Shown: in pieces, positions 20,469-29,861 of the stretch
How positions within the stretch are numbered: the stretch's first letter is position 1
Layout: each line of letters starts with the position of its first letter
From: Yersinia entomophaga
GTDB lineage: Bacteria; Pseudomonadota; Gammaproteobacteria; Enterobacterales; Enterobacteriaceae
Assembly: GCF_001656035.1 (NCBI RefSeq)
Contig: NZ_CP010029.1
Span: 2,181,076-2,245,075 of the forward strand
Direction: 5' to 3'
DNA: 64,000 bases
Position numbers and translations under genes: made by a program
Notes under the pieces: model-generated
The model's database searches: none
Told to the model about the DNA's origin: nothing
What the model saw: only the letters and a program-made list of their open reading frames with translations

Positions 20469-22901
20469 TTAATCATTCTCCATCTGGCCGCGCTGACGGG
20501 CGCGCTTATCGCGTTCGTTCTTGGCAAGCGCATCGGTCATCATTCGCTCCGCATCCTGTCTGCTCATGCCCGGCGGGATAGTCATCTTGATATCATTGGT
20601 GGTGACACTGCTATCAATGATAGTGGTGCCAGTATTGGCGGTGACCGGCTGATAACCGCCGTACAACACACCGCCACTGGGTGAGTACCCGCCCGAGTAA
20701 GGGTTATCTTTCGGTACCTTATCGGCCAGTCCGTCTGACTTGGTATCAATGATGCCGAGTTTTTCCAGCACCCAGTCAATGCCACTGCGCAGGGTGTTTA
20801 GCGCATTCATGGGCAGACTGAGCGCCGCCGCCAGACCCTCGCCGAATAACTTGCCCGCATTGGTGGCCCTGTCCAAGGTTTCCTGTGTGGCTTTTACCGG
20901 TTTAATCAGGTCAGCGAACCAGTTCGAAAGCTGTTTCACCTTGTCACTAAACCAGTTGAATACCGGTTTAAGCGGCTCAAAGGCGGCACTGATTGGCCCC
21001 ATAGCAGCGATAAAGCCCTCGGCCACGCCAGCAATAAAGGCGCTGATAGGCTCCCAGTATTTACGGATAAGCAGGCCACCGGCCACAATGGCCGCGACCA
21101 CTGCCACTATCGGCCATGTCAGCGCCGTGAGCGCGGCGGCAATGGTTCCTGCCATCAGTGAAAAACCGGTACTCAATAAACCGGCTCCGGCCAACAGCAG
21201 GTTAAACCCGGCCATCACCGGCCACGCAATCAATCCCAGCGCACCCAGCCCGGCGACCAGTGCTAATGCCGCGCCGGTGACTTTGGTAATGGTGCCGACC
21301 AGCTCAGGGTTTTTCCTGGCCCATGCAGCCACATTAATCAGCCAGTCGGTTGCAGTTAGGGTCAGTTTGCGCAGCGCGGAGTCTTGCTTCTCAAAGACTT
21401 CAATCTCTAAGTCTTCCCATGCCGAACTCAGGTTTTTCAAATCGCCGTCAAGGTTATCCATTCTGACCGTGGCAATTGATTGCGCGGTGCCACCGGCCTG
21501 CATCAGCTTACCTTGTTTCTCCGCCAGCTTGCCGTTACCGGCAGCAGCCACCAGTTTCACCGCGCCTTTCATCGCCTCTTCACCGAATATCACTTTCAGG
21601 TATTCGGCTTGCTGTGCGGTGCCTAGCTTGTTCTTTTTAAATGAGTTGTTGATGTCTTTAAGGATTTTCGCCACCGGCAACATATTGCCTTTGCCGTCGC
21701 GGGTTGTAATACCCAGTTCTTTCAGTGCGGCCGGTGCTTGCCCGACAGGCGCTTGCAACCGGCTAAACACCGCACTGGTACTGGTGCCCGCCATGCTGCC
21801 CTTGATACCGTTATCAGCCAGTACACCGAGTAACGCGGTGGTGTCTTCAATGCTGGCCCCGGCAGCCTCAGCAATAGGGGCCACATATTTCATGGCCTCA
21901 CCCAGTTCTAACAGGTTGGTGTTTGAGCTGGTAAAGCCTTTCGCCATCACGTCCGACACGCGTTTAATCTGGTCTAGCGGCAGGTTAAACGCCGATTGCA
22001 TGTTGGTGACAATATCCGCTGCCTCAGCAATATCCACACCGGACGCCAGCGACAGGTTAACTGTCGGCTCAGTGGCGGCCAGAATGGCGTTAGCGTCATA
22101 GCCAGAACGTGCCAGCGTGTCTTGGGTTCGCGCTACGTCAGTCGGGGAAAAGGCGGTGGATCCGCCGATATCTCGCGCCTGTTGACGAATGGCGGCCAGC
22201 TTGGCGTCATTTTTATCCAGCCCTAAAATCGCCTGAGTGCCCGACATCTGGCTGTCAAACTCCATACCCGGCGCAACCAGTTTCGCTGCGCCGTACAGCC
22301 CGGCAGTTGCTACGCCAAGACTCGCCGCACTGGTATTACGCACGGCACTGGTGGCGGCTTTGCCTTTCTGGTAACGATTGCTGATACGGTTGAGTTGTTC
22401 CTGTTTCAGGCTCAGGCGTTGCAGTTCTTGGCGCTGGCGACTCAGGGCAACAGTCGCCTCGGCGGCGCTACTGCGTAACCGGCGCTGTTCACTGCTCAGG
22501 TTTTTGGTCGCTATCCCGTCGGCGTTAAGCGCATCGCGCTGGCGCTGCACTGACTGGCGCAGCCCGTTGTATTTGGTTTGCAGTTCAGCCGCCGCGCGCT
22601 TGGCTCCCTCCATCAGTCGGGCTTGTTGAGCGGTGGGTTTCTCGGTGTTTTTAAAGGCGATAGCCAGGGCCGCCGCATCTTCTTTGGCTTTTTTCAGCGC
22701 CTGCCCGGTGACGGCCAGTTGGGCGCTGGCCTTGCGGAAACCGTCAATCTTCGCCGCCTGCGCATCAAGGGATTTGATGCTGCTTTGTGTGTTGCGAATA
22801 TCCCCAGTGAGGGATTTACTGGCGGTTTGAATGGCTTTAAACGGGCGGGTGGCTTGGTCTACTGCTTTGAGCAATACCTGTAACTGTAAGTTCTTACTCA
22901 T
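20469..22901 (-). CDS. T: Tail tape measure protein GpT
   Basis: An 810-residue protein (P2 T about 815) that sets tail length. The N-terminal half is helical with a coiled-coil-rich region. The middle resembles the TP901 tape-measure core (GAAKLVAPGMEFDSQMSGTQAILGL). From about residue 550 there is a hydrophobic block rich in Ala/Leu/Gly that could span a membrane, as expected for a protein entering the host envelope during DNA injection. Its start overlaps the end of E' by 8 bp. Confidence 0.95.
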   Translation of the reverse strand: MSKNLQLQVLLKAVDQATRPFKAIQTASKSLTGDIRNTQSSIKSLDAQAAKIDGFRKASAQLAVTGQALKKAKEDAAALAIAFKNTEKPTAQQARLMEGAKRAAAELQTKYNGLRQSVQRQRDALNADGIATKNLSSEQRRLRSSAAEATVALSRQRQELQRLSLKQEQLNRISNRYQKGKAATSAVRNTSAASLGVATAGLYGAAKLVAPGMEFDSQMSGTQAILGLDKNDAKLAAIRQQARDIGGSTAFSPTDVARTQDTLARSGYDANAILAATEPTVNLSLASGVDIAEAADIVTNMQSAFNLPLDQIKRVSDVMAKGFTSSNTNLLELGEAMKYVAPIAEAAGASIEDTTALLGVLADNGIKGSMAGTSTSAVFSRLQAPVGQAPAALKELGITTRDGKGNMLPVAKILKDINNSFKKNKLGTAQQAEYLKVIFGEEAMKGAVKLVAAAGNGKLAEKQGKLMQAGGTAQSIATVRMDNLDGDLKNLSSAWEDLEIEVFEKQDSALRKLTLTATDWLINVAAWARKNPELVGTITKVTGAALALVAGLGALGLIAWPVMAGFNLLLAGAGLLSTGFSLMAGTIAAALTALTWPIVAVVAAIVAGGLLIRKYWEPISAFIAGVAEGFIAAMGPISAAFEPLKPVFNWFSDKVKQLSNWFADLIKPVKATQETLDRATNAGKLFGEGLAAALSLPMNALNTLRSGIDWVLEKLGIIDTKSDGLADKVPKDNPYSGGYSPSGGVLYGGYQPVTANTGTTIIDSSVTTNDIKMTIPPGMSRQDAERMMTDALAKNERDKRARQRGQMEND

Positions 22902-23016
22902 TATTTACGGCTCCACTGCGTAGTAAGGCTTTATGACGCCAGCGCACCAGCTCGGTGAGGCTCAAGGCCCAAAGCTCTGACGGCGGCCAGTGAAAAATGG
23001 CGGCAATATCCGCCAT
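22894..23016 (-). CDS. GpE' frameshift extension of tail protein E
   Basis: This reading frame carries the GpE-family motif MADIAAIFHWPPSEL and is the second half of the E+E' tail chaperone, made by -1 ribosomal frameshifting at 23070-23076 within E. The fusion would be about 155 residues from the E start at 23360. Tape measure chaperones of tailed phages are commonly made as such a pair at a fixed ratio. The ATG at 23016 gives a 40-residue stand-alone product, but the fusion is the expected form. It ends inside the start of T. Confidence 0.85.
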   Translation of the reverse strand: MADIAAIFHWPPSELWALSLTELVRWRHKALLRSGAVNNE

Positions 23017-23048
23017 CAGGTCGTCAACTTCCAGTTTCGGGTCGAGCG

Positions 23049-23360
23049 TTACGCCCCCTGTTTCGGCGACAAAAAACCAATCACCTTGCCCGCCAGTGCC
23101 ACTAAATCCGGCAATTCTAAGCGGCTGCATTCTGCGGTGGTCAGTGTCGGTGTGGTGATACGGGGTAGCACCACAATCAGCGCATCCACATCAGAATGAG
23201 CGACATCCGAAAGCCGCACCCCGCGCAGCGCCCCGGCATTGGGGCGGTAAACTTCGATTTCAGTAATCAGGGTATCGCCACGCTTTAGCGGGGTTTCCAG
23301 TACCACCACATTCTCGTTAACCTCGGCGGTGGTTTCAGTTTTAACAGTGAGTTTTTTCAT
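23049..23360 (-). CDS. E: Tail assembly protein GpE
   Basis: A 103-residue P2 GpE homologue, the short form of the tail tape measure chaperone pair. It lies between FII and T, as in P2. Near its 3' end the slippery heptamer T TTT TTG allows a fraction of ribosomes to shift to the -1 frame and continue into E'. The protein has the usual tail-assembly-protein pattern VVLETPLKRGDTLI at residues 19-32. Confidence 0.92.
   Translation of the reverse strand: MKKLTVKTETTAEVNENVVVLETPLKRGDTLITEIEVYRPNAGALRGVRLSDVAHSDVDALIVVLPRITTPTLTTAECSRLELPDLVALAGKVIGFLSPKQGA
23070..23076 (-). other. -1 ribosomal frameshift site in E
   Basis: On the coding strand the heptamer T TTT TTG sits in the E frame as GGT TTT TTG, a canonical X XXY YYZ slippery site, 18 nt before the E stop codon. 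Shifting back one base joins E to E'. The same heptamer is used in P2 E. Confidence 0.85.
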
Positions 23361-23415
23361 GGTTTTTCCAATTCAGTCAGTAAGGGGCCAGCGGGTTAAC
23401 ACTGGCCGTCAGGGG

Positions 23416-23931
23416 TTAGCGGCCAATGGCCTTGCGTTGCGCTTCCAGCAGGTCTACGCCGTTAACCATTTCAATCAGGTTAACCACGTCAATTTCCATT
23501 ACCACCTTGCCGTCAATGGTCAGCTTGTAGTAGGTGCACTGGGTCGATACCTTGGTTTCGGTGTCTTCCCCTTGCTTGGATTCGCCGCCATCAATCTCTT
23601 TATGACGGCCACGGATCTCAACTTCTACCGCTGTCACTTCGCCGGTATCGTCACGCTGATAAGCGCCCGCAAAGCGCAGCGGAACCCCGTCAACTTTAGG
23701 CGTTCCCCATTGCTGCAACACCAGCTCGTCGAGGCCGCCCATCGACCACTCCATGGATAGCGCATCGTCATCCAGACCCAAATCAATCGGCGCAACGCCA
23801 TTCATCCCACCGCCCCGGTAGTTCTCCAGCTTGCGAGTGAGTTTCGGCAGGGTGATGGCGGACACGATCCCCATGTAATCCCGGCCATCGTTAAACAGGT
23901 TCATCAATTTCAGCTTACGTGGCAGTGCCAT
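23416..23931 (-). CDS. FII: Major tail tube protein GpFII
   Basis: A 171-residue P2 FII homologue that polymerises into the inner tube of the contractile tail. The N-terminus MALPRKLKLMNLFNDGRDYM and the segment ALSMEWSMGGLDELVLQQWG are typical. It follows the sheath gene FI after 13 bp in the tail operon. Confidence 0.95.
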   Translation of the reverse strand: MALPRKLKLMNLFNDGRDYMGIVSAITLPKLTRKLENYRGGGMNGVAPIDLGLDDDALSMEWSMGGLDELVLQQWGTPKVDGVPLRFAGAYQRDDTGEVTAVEVEIRGRHKEIDGGESKQGEDTETKVSTQCTYYKLTIDGKVVMEIDVVNLIEMVNGVDLLEAQRKAIGR

Positions 23932-23944
23932 AAGTCAGTTTTCC

Positions 23945-25114
23945 TTAGCTGTTGACGGCTGCGGCAAAGTTCACCAGATATTTATCGGTGATACGCTGGC
24001 GCAGGGTTAAATCTTCCAGTGGTGGCACTGGGGTGTAGTCGTAATCGATAAACAGCTTGCCCGCTTTCAGGGTGTCTTTATCGTTGGCGCTGTCGTCATA
24101 CCAGCAAGCGCCGTCAATAATCAGCCCGGCGGATTTCATTTCGCGGAATTTGGCGTTGATGCTGCCAATCATGTCTTTGACCAGCGTCGGGTGCATCGGG
24201 CGGTCTATCGCCCACAACTGCGCCTCGGCCATGGTGTCGGCCAGAATCTGCGCGGTGCGGGTGTAGTTCTCAAAGGCAAACAGTGGATCATCAGAACAGG
24301 TACGCGAACCCCAAAACTTGAAGCCGTCTTTACGGATCAACGTCGTTACACAGGCTTTGTTAAGTAAGTCAGCGTCAGTGCCAACGGTCTGTAAATCCCA
24401 GTAGACGCTGGCAGATATACCGGTCACGCCATTTACGCCGACGTTAGACAGGGTTTTATGCCAGCCGGTATCGGTATCAATCTTGGCGCGCAGACCGAGG
24501 GCGCGGGCGGTGGCATAAGCAATATCTGTGCTGTTGGCGGTGGTGTTCCAGCTCAGGAAGTCCGGCCAAATCAACATCAACTCGCGTTGGCTGAAATTGT
24601 CACGGTACAAGATAGCTTCGGAGAGGGTTTTGCAACCGTAGGCGCTGATATAGGCAAAGGCGCGCAACTGCTGGCAGATACTCCCCAGTGCGGTGGATAC
24701 TTCCTGATTATCCAGCCCCGGCACACCAAGAATACGCGGGCGAACACCGGTGACAGACTGCGCATCTAACAGCGCTTTCATGCCAGTGTAGCGGCCGTTC
24801 TCGTCTGCGCCGCCGATGATATTAGAGGTGGTTTCGGCCTCATCTTTACCGGTAGCCACTCGCACCACAATGGTGACTGGGCGCGACTGTTCAGCAATCG
24901 CCAGCAATGACGCGGCCAGCGTGCCTTTTTTACCGGCTTTACCGGCAGCGGCGCGCACATCAGTAATCAGTACCGGGGTATTGAGGGGGAATGCGGTTGC
25001 GTCAGCATCGTCGCTGGTGCAGACCATGCCAACAATGGCGGTGGAAATAGTGGAAATGACACGCGTCCCCTCGTTGATTTCGAGAACGCGGACGCCGTGA
25101 TGGTAATCACCCAT
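23945..25114 (-). CDS. FI: Tail sheath protein GpFI
   Basis: A 389-residue contractile sheath protein (P2 FI about 396). The N-terminus MGDYHHGVRVLEINEGTR and the segment SQRELMLIWPDFLSWNT are characteristic of P2-type sheaths. First gene of the FI-FII-E-T-U-D operon; a candidate Ogr box lies about 80 bp upstream of its start, fitting a late promoter between this operon and the fibre genes. Confidence 0.96.
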   Translation of the reverse strand: MGDYHHGVRVLEINEGTRVISTISTAIVGMVCTSDDADATAFPLNTPVLITDVRAAAGKAGKKGTLAASLLAIAEQSRPVTIVVRVATGKDEAETTSNIIGGADENGRYTGMKALLDAQSVTGVRPRILGVPGLDNQEVSTALGSICQQLRAFAYISAYGCKTLSEAILYRDNFSQRELMLIWPDFLSWNTTANSTDIAYATARALGLRAKIDTDTGWHKTLSNVGVNGVTGISASVYWDLQTVGTDADLLNKACVTTLIRKDGFKFWGSRTCSDDPLFAFENYTRTAQILADTMAEAQLWAIDRPMHPTLVKDMIGSINAKFREMKSAGLIIDGACWYDDSANDKDTLKAGKLFIDYDYTPVPPLEDLTLRQRITDKYLVNFAAAVNS

Positions 25115-25186
25115 GGGGTAACTCTCCGTTGGTTAAGGGTGAGAGTATGGTGACGGCTTAGTAAGCGCGAGGCATTAGATGGGGGA

Positions 25187-25204
25187 TGTGTGGGCGATGG
25201 CACA
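25187..25204 (-). promoter_or_regulatory. Candidate Ogr-binding box of the F (tail) operon
   Basis: TGT-N12-ACA within ATGTGTGGGCGATGGCACAA. Its centre at 25195 is 81 bp from the FI start, and a -10-like CATACT on the minus strand at 25144-25149 would put transcription start near 25137, about 58 bp from the box centre, close to the -55 spacing known for P2 late promoters. Confidence 0.6.
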
Positions 25205-25206
25205 AC

Positions 25207-25230
25207 AAAAGCCCCCTGAATCGGAGGCTG
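25207..25230 (-). terminator. Terminator after the tail fibre operon
   Basis: On the minus strand AGCCTCC, loop GATTCA, GGGGGCT then TTTTG (one mismatch in the stem). It follows the tail fibre assembly gene. Confidence 0.55.
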
Positions 25231-25240
25231 AAAAGAAATG

Positions 25241-25741
25241 TCAGGCAGTGACTGGCGGCCACTCTGGCACCACATAGCCATTATTCACCGCCTCGGTCAG
25301 TAGCCAGCGTGATTTATCCGGCTCGCCAATCACCGGTAATTCTATCAACGGCCAGCCTGCCAGCGTCGGCCACTGTTTGAAGGCTAAGCGGGTGGTAATT
25401 AGCTCACTGTGCTGGTCTTCCGTCAGTGGTACATCGTCAATAGAATAGTCGCTGACCATCATGGGATCGGTGGCAGCAATAAAGGCATCCCGATAATGTC
25501 GGGCACGGGCGGCTAACTCATCCTCGGTAGGGACATAAACGGGAATACCCCCCCAAACCGGCTGGCCTTGCTTTCCGGCTATTCTGGTTTTACCGGCCGG
25601 CGAAGCACAGGCAAAAAATGTCTGATAAGTCTCGTCCGTGATTTGAACCGCATCGTCCGGCCAAGTTTGCGCAGCTTGATATTCCGTTTTTAACGACTCT
25701 GGATAAGCGGCATTATTCGTCGGGCTGTAGAAATAATTCAT
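25241..25741 (-). CDS. Tail fibre assembly protein (Tfa / GpG type)
   Basis: A 166-residue caudoviral tail fibre assembly chaperone, taking the place of P2 G. The N-terminal part MNYFYSPTNNAAYPESL is the fibre-type head and the second half contains DDVPLTEDQHSEL followed by a Trp-rich tail. Such proteins help trimerise the distal fibre. It lies 10 bp after H with the Shine-Dalgarno sequence AAGGAG, so host-range genes H and Tfa are expressed together. Confidence 0.88.
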   Translation of the reverse strand: MNYFYSPTNNAAYPESLKTEYQAAQTWPDDAVQITDETYQTFFACASPAGKTRIAGKQGQPVWGGIPVYVPTEDELAARARHYRDAFIAATDPMMVSDYSIDDVPLTEDQHSELITTRLAFKQWPTLAGWPLIELPVIGEPDKSRWLLTEAVNNGYVVPEWPPVTA

Positions 25742-25751
25742 TTAAATCTCC

Positions 25752-26897
25752 TTAGTAGCCAATCACTCGCCACATAACTCTTTGCGCTGTAGGGATGTTT
25801 TCCCCGTATTTCTTGCTCAGTGGGATCGCTGCCCATGTTGCTGCTAACATATCCGATGCGAGAGTTTTTCCTATTATCGAAATATCGGTGATGCCACGTA
25901 GTGTCACGCTCATATTTAAAACTTTATTAGGGAACGCTATTGGGAAAAAAGCGTCAGCATAAAAAAACTGGTCATTTGATCTGGAAAAGGGTGATTCTCC
26001 CCATTGCTCAATGAGTCCGTCCGGTCGTTTCATCCAGCCGGTTGCGGCGGCTGAACTGGCAAAGCTCGACATATCCGGGATTTGAGTAGCCGCTGTTCCT
26101 ACCTCACGCTTTGCCGCACCTTTTAAATCCAAATTTTTGAGCGTCTCCGCAACAGCGATAGGGCCTAGCGCTTTAATTTCAGATAGTGAGTTTTCAATCT
26201 GCAAGTACTGGTCATGAGGGTTAGCGCTGCGAACGTGATCGGCTAATGCCGTTACCGCTGCATTAGCGGCGGCCTTAACCGCTCTCGGCGTCGCCGCGTC
26301 GGTTTCACTGTTGCTGTCGGTGGCATTGCTCAGTGCGACAAAGCCTTTTTCGCTTAACGTCGCATCGGGATGATGACGGGATTTCTCATGCTCAGCCAGT
26401 ACGTTATCCGCGTACTGCTTAACTTCAATCACCTTATCATCGACATATTTACGTGTAGCCAGCACCACTGATGGGTCGATTTTCAGCGTGACAGCAGCCG
26501 CGCTACTGACAATTAAAATCATCCGAATGGTTTGGGTGCGCCCGCTGCCCTCTTGCAGTTGTGGTTTATAGGTTTCGGCACAGTTGGCAATGGCAACCAA
26601 ATCACCGTCTTTATCCAGCAAGCCAATCTCCCGGATCCACCATCCGCCCTCAGTCTCAGGGATAACCTGTTCAGCAATAATCTGACTGGTGTTAATCGGG
26701 TCAATGGTCAACATATTCAGAGCAGCGCGGCGCTGCTCATTCATCAGTTTGGTTTGTGCCGGGCTAGGGGTTGGCAGGGTTCCGCCGCCATCCCCGACCG
26801 CCATTTGGGTAATTTCTAAGCGGGTGCCGAGCGCGGTGGCGTTCGCCAGCTTGGCCGCGCCGATGTTGGTCAGTAAAGCAAAGAATCTCGCTGTCAT
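25752..26897 (-). CDS. H: Tail fibre protein GpH
   Basis: A 381-residue fibre whose N-terminal 150 residues are P2 H-like (MTARFFALLTNIGAAKLANAT, GGWWIREIGLLDKDGDLVAI) and dock to the baseplate. A heptad/Ala-rich shaft with the HHPDATLSEKGFVALSNATDS repeat type follows, then a C-terminal tip with GLIEQWG near residue 296. It is much shorter than P2 H (about 669), implying a different receptor-binding tip. The start overlaps the stop of I by 4 bp. Confidence 0.92.
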   Translation of the reverse strand: MTARFFALLTNIGAAKLANATALGTRLEITQMAVGDGGGTLPTPSPAQTKLMNEQRRAALNMLTIDPINTSQIIAEQVIPETEGGWWIREIGLLDKDGDLVAIANCAETYKPQLQEGSGRTQTIRMILIVSSAAAVTLKIDPSVVLATRKYVDDKVIEVKQYADNVLAEHEKSRHHPDATLSEKGFVALSNATDSNSETDAATPRAVKAAANAAVTALADHVRSANPHDQYLQIENSLSEIKALGPIAVAETLKNLDLKGAAKREVGTAATQIPDMSSFASSAAATGWMKRPDGLIEQWGESPFSRSNDQFFYADAFFPIAFPNKVLNMSVTLRGITDISIIGKTLASDMLAATWAAIPLSKKYGENIPTAQRVMWRVIGY

Positions 26898-27502
26898 GGG
26901 TTCACTCTCAGGTCATCGATAATGTGGATTGCGGCACTGGCGTAACCCTCGCCGGTCACGGTTATAGTTTCAGGTAAATACGGGTATACGGTCAGCTCAT
27001 CACCGCTGTAACTACCTGCGGCGACATACAGCGGGCCGCTACTGTCGAGATTGATAGACAGGCCGACTAAGTGGCGGCTGCATGGCTTGGCGTCGTCTAT
27101 CAGCCGCTCAAGCTCTTGATACATTTCTTCGGTAATGCCGGTTTCCAATACACCAACATCGAGGCGAAAGGTGCCGGGGGTCTCGTTGGTCTTCCACCAC
27201 TCAATCACTTTGATGAGATAGCCCAGCGGCTCAACCACCCGGCGGATTGCGCCAATGGTGCCTTTGTGTTTGTGGACGTACTGCGAGGACTTCACCACCG
27301 CGCGCTTGGTGGTTTCCGGCCATTTATCATCCCAGCGGTCAACCGACCACGCCCACGCCAGATAAGGCAGCAGGGATAACGGGCAAGTGTCGGCGTTCCA
27401 GAGCTGCCGAATGGGTACCGGGGTATTCTCTAGCTCGGCGCAGGCGCGCGCGGCGGCCACTTCCAGCACCGACGAACCAACAGGCAATAAACGGTCAGTC
27501 AT
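26894..27502 (-). CDS. I: Baseplate/tail protein GpI
   Basis: A 202-residue P2 I homologue, a baseplate protein linking J to the fibre. The start MTDRLLPVGSSVLEVAAARA, LWNADTCPLSLLPYLAWAWSVD and GTIGAIRRVVEPLG are family signatures. The frame is open to 27583, but ATG 27502 fits the homologues and overlaps the J stop by 8 bp, which is the usual coupling in P2. Confidence 0.94.
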   Translation of the reverse strand: MTDRLLPVGSSVLEVAAARACAELENTPVPIRQLWNADTCPLSLLPYLAWAWSVDRWDDKWPETTKRAVVKSSQYVHKHKGTIGAIRRVVEPLGYLIKVIEWWKTNETPGTFRLDVGVLETGITEEMYQELERLIDDAKPCSRHLVGLSINLDSSGPLYVAAGSYSGDELTVYPYLPETITVTGEGYASAAIHIIDDLRVNP

Positions 27503-28403
27503 CCGTACCCCCGACAGTGATGCTGCTGCCGGTGCACCAAGCCGCTTGGGTTTTATCCAGCACCACATCAGCCAGGGGAGCATTAATTACCACCCGCTGG
27601 ACACCCTCAACATGCAGTGCGGCATAGAGCGCCGACAGACGAATGTCGCGACCAAGGCGGCGCTGTGCGGTCACAAAGGCGGTCAGTTTCTTCTCTGCCG
27701 CAATGCGCACCGGTTCAGCCTCCGGCCCCGGATGCAGATAGAGCACCGCGTCAATCTCATAATCTTCAATGTGGGCGGATTGCACTGTCACCCGGTCAGC
27801 CACTGGCCGCGTATTCTCATCATTCAACGCGGCCTCAACCACGGCCAGCAGTTCGGCTGAGGCTTCGCCGTTGCCCTCACGCGATAACACCGTGACCGTG
27901 ACACAGGCGGGTGTCGGACTGATTGCCGAGGCATCAGCGACCCGGCCGTCAGCACTTTTGGCGTGATATTCATACGCACCGGTTGGCCCGGCGACACTCA
28001 AGCCCTCAAAGGCTTGCGGGATACGCACCCGGAAATCACTGTCAGATTCCATCACCGCCTCAATGGGTGGAATGGCGGCGGGGTCAGCTGGGATAATCAC
28101 CAGCCGCTCAACGTTGTTATTTGCGCCGAGCTGGTCTAAATCGCTACCGACGGCATAGGCCACCATCACCGCGCGGGCCGCATCATTGACGCGCTGACGT
28201 AATATCACTTCGCGGTAGGCGTTTTCCTGTAGCAACTTGACCAGCGGCTCAGATTCTAGCGACAACGTGCGGGCCACGGCGGCGCGCTGTTCTTCCGGGT
28301 AAAGAGATATCAGCGTGGCTTTGCGCTCGGCCAGCAGGGTTTCATAGTCCAGTTCTTCCACCACAAACGGCGGGGGTAACAGGCTCAGGTCAATGGTTGC
28401 CAT
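27495..28403 (-). CDS. J: Baseplate assembly protein GpJ
   Basis: A 302-residue baseplate wedge protein, the same length as P2 J (T4 gp6 family). The N-terminus MATIDLSLLPPPFVVEELDYE, the YAVGSDLDQLGANNNVERL segment and the C-terminal VEGVQRVVINAPLADV are typical. It lies between W and I in the V-W-J-I-H operon, 4 bp after W. Confidence 0.95.
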   Translation of the reverse strand: MATIDLSLLPPPFVVEELDYETLLAERKATLISLYPEEQRAAVARTLSLESEPLVKLLQENAYREVILRQRVNDAARAVMVAYAVGSDLDQLGANNNVERLVIIPADPAAIPPIEAVMESDSDFRVRIPQAFEGLSVAGPTGAYEYHAKSADGRVADASAISPTPACVTVTVLSREGNGEASAELLAVVEAALNDENTRPVADRVTVQSAHIEDYEIDAVLYLHPGPEAEPVRIAAEKKLTAFVTAQRRLGRDIRLSALYAALHVEGVQRVVINAPLADVVLDKTQAAWCTGSSITVGGTDD

Positions 28404-28749
28404 AGGGTTAGCTCACGGGAATGGTTAAAGAGAGAGGTGCCGCGCTATCGGTGCGGGTGCCGGTGATATCAACCACCATTTTTCCGTCAAAGGTGGTTTC
28501 AAAGGTGATACCAGTCAGCTTGACCCTCGGCTCCCAGCGCAAAATGGCACTGTAACTGGCGGCCATAATTTGCAGTCTCAAGGCCGGATTTTGCGGCTGG
28601 TCAATCAGCTCCGATAGCAGCGAACCATAAGCGCGGCGCATCACCCGCGAACCGACAGGGGTAATCAGAATGTAAGTATCCCGCTTAAACGGCCCATTCA
28701 CTTTTAGAGATCTTCCGACATACTGATGATGTCACCTGAGGAGATCCTT

Positions 28750-29016
28750 ATGCGCAAGATCCGATTTACCGAGCACCAGATCATCGCCGTACTGAAGTCC
28801 GTCGAAGCGGGTAGGACCGTCAAAGATGTGTGCCGCGAGGCTGCTATTTCCGAAGCCAGCTATTACAATTGGAAGGCGAAATATGGCGGGATGGAAGCCG
28901 CTGATATCAAAAAAATCAAAGATCTAGAAGACGAGAATCGCCGTCTGAAGCAGATGTTTGCCGACCTGAGTCTGGAATGCCGTGCGCTGAAAGACGTCAT
29001 CGAAAAAAAGCTTTAA
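28750..29016 (+). CDS. IS3-family transposase OrfA
   Basis: An 88-residue OrfA with an N-terminal helix-turn-helix (MRKIRFTEHQIIAVLKSVEA, then CREAAISEASYYNWKAKYGG) that binds the IS ends, and a leucine-zipper-like C-terminus (DLEDENRRLKQMFADL). ATG 28750 is preceded by GAGGAG and is preferred over an upstream ATG at 28726. Near its end the slippery A AAA AAG at 29004-29010 directs -1 frameshifting into OrfB. Confidence 0.92.
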   Translation: MRKIRFTEHQIIAVLKSVEAGRTVKDVCREAAISEASYYNWKAKYGGMEAADIKKIKDLEDENRRLKQMFADLSLECRALKDVIEKKL

Positions 29017-29861
29017 AACCAGCGATAAAGCGTGAGCTCGTCAACTATCTGACCACGCAGTTTACGATGAGCATACGCCAGGCATGCAGGACGTTATCGC
29101 TGAGCAGGACGGTGTTTCGTTATCAACCGAATACACGACGTGATGAACCGGTGATCCAGAGGCTGACTGAGGCGGCTGAACGCTATCCCCGCTATGGATT
29201 TAAGAAGCTTTTTCAGGTGCTTCGCAGGCAGGGATACGCCTGGAACCACAAACGCATACACCGGATTTACTGTCTGCTAAAACTGAATTTTCGTCGTAAA
29301 GGGAAACAACGCCTGCCGGTGCGTAATCCGGCGCCGCTGGCCACGCCGGAAGCCCTCAACCAAAGCTGGTCGATTGATTTTATGCACGACGCGCTGACAT
29401 GTGGCCGACGTTTTCGGACTTTCAACGTCGTGGATGATTTTAACCGCGAGGCTCTGGCTATCGAAATTGACCTGAATATTCCGGCGCAGCGCATTGTGCG
29501 GGTGCTGGACAGAATAGCGGCAAACCGTGGCTATCCGCTGAAGATGCGGATGGATAACGGGCCGGAATTGATATCACTGGCGCTGGCACAATGGGCTGAA
29601 GACCATGGCGTGATGCTGGAATTTATCAAGCCCGGCAAACCAACACAGAACGCGTTTATCGAACGGTTTAACCGAACGTACCGGACCGAAATACTGGATT
29701 TTTATCTGTTCAGAACACTGAATGAAGCACGGGAAATAACGGAGCGCTGGCTGAATGAATACAACAGTGAGCGGCCTCATGAATCCCTGAATAATCTGAC
29801 GCCGGAAGAATATCGGCTGATGGCTGAGAAACCGGAAATCTCAAAAAGTGTGTGGAACTAA
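28977..29861 (+). CDS. IS3-family transposase OrfB (DDE integrase domain)
   Basis: Overlaps OrfA by 40 bp in the -1 frame and is expected to be made mainly as an OrfAB fusion through the slippery site at 29004-29010, the joined sequence reading KKALKPAIK. The integrase core shows the DDE triad: first Asp in SWSIDFMHDAL, second in RMDNGPELIS and the Glu in FIERFNRTYRTEIL. An HTH_21-type domain precedes it (RYPRYGFKKLFQVLRRQG). The frame is complete. Confidence 0.93.
   Translation: MPCAERRHRKKALKPAIKRELVNYLTTQFTMSIRQACRTLSLSRTVFRYQPNTRRDEPVIQRLTEAAERYPRYGFKKLFQVLRRQGYAWNHKRIHRIYCLLKLNFRRKGKQRLPVRNPAPLATPEALNQSWSIDFMHDALTCGRRFRTFNVVDDFNREALAIEIDLNIPAQRIVRVLDRIAANRGYPLKMRMDNGPELISLALAQWAEDHGVMLEFIKPGKPTQNAFIERFNRTYRTEILDFYLFRTLNEAREITERWLNEYNSERPHESLNNLTPEEYRLMAEKPEISKSVWN

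Noticed and set aside
20740..22101. A 453-codon plus-strand frame opposite the tape measure gene
   Set aside because: It is antisense to T, whose composition leaves the opposite strand open. The protein is low-complexity Ala/Ser-rich with no domain.
29267..29780. Minus-strand frames inside the insertion sequence
   Set aside because: They are shadows of the OrfB transposase with no start signals.
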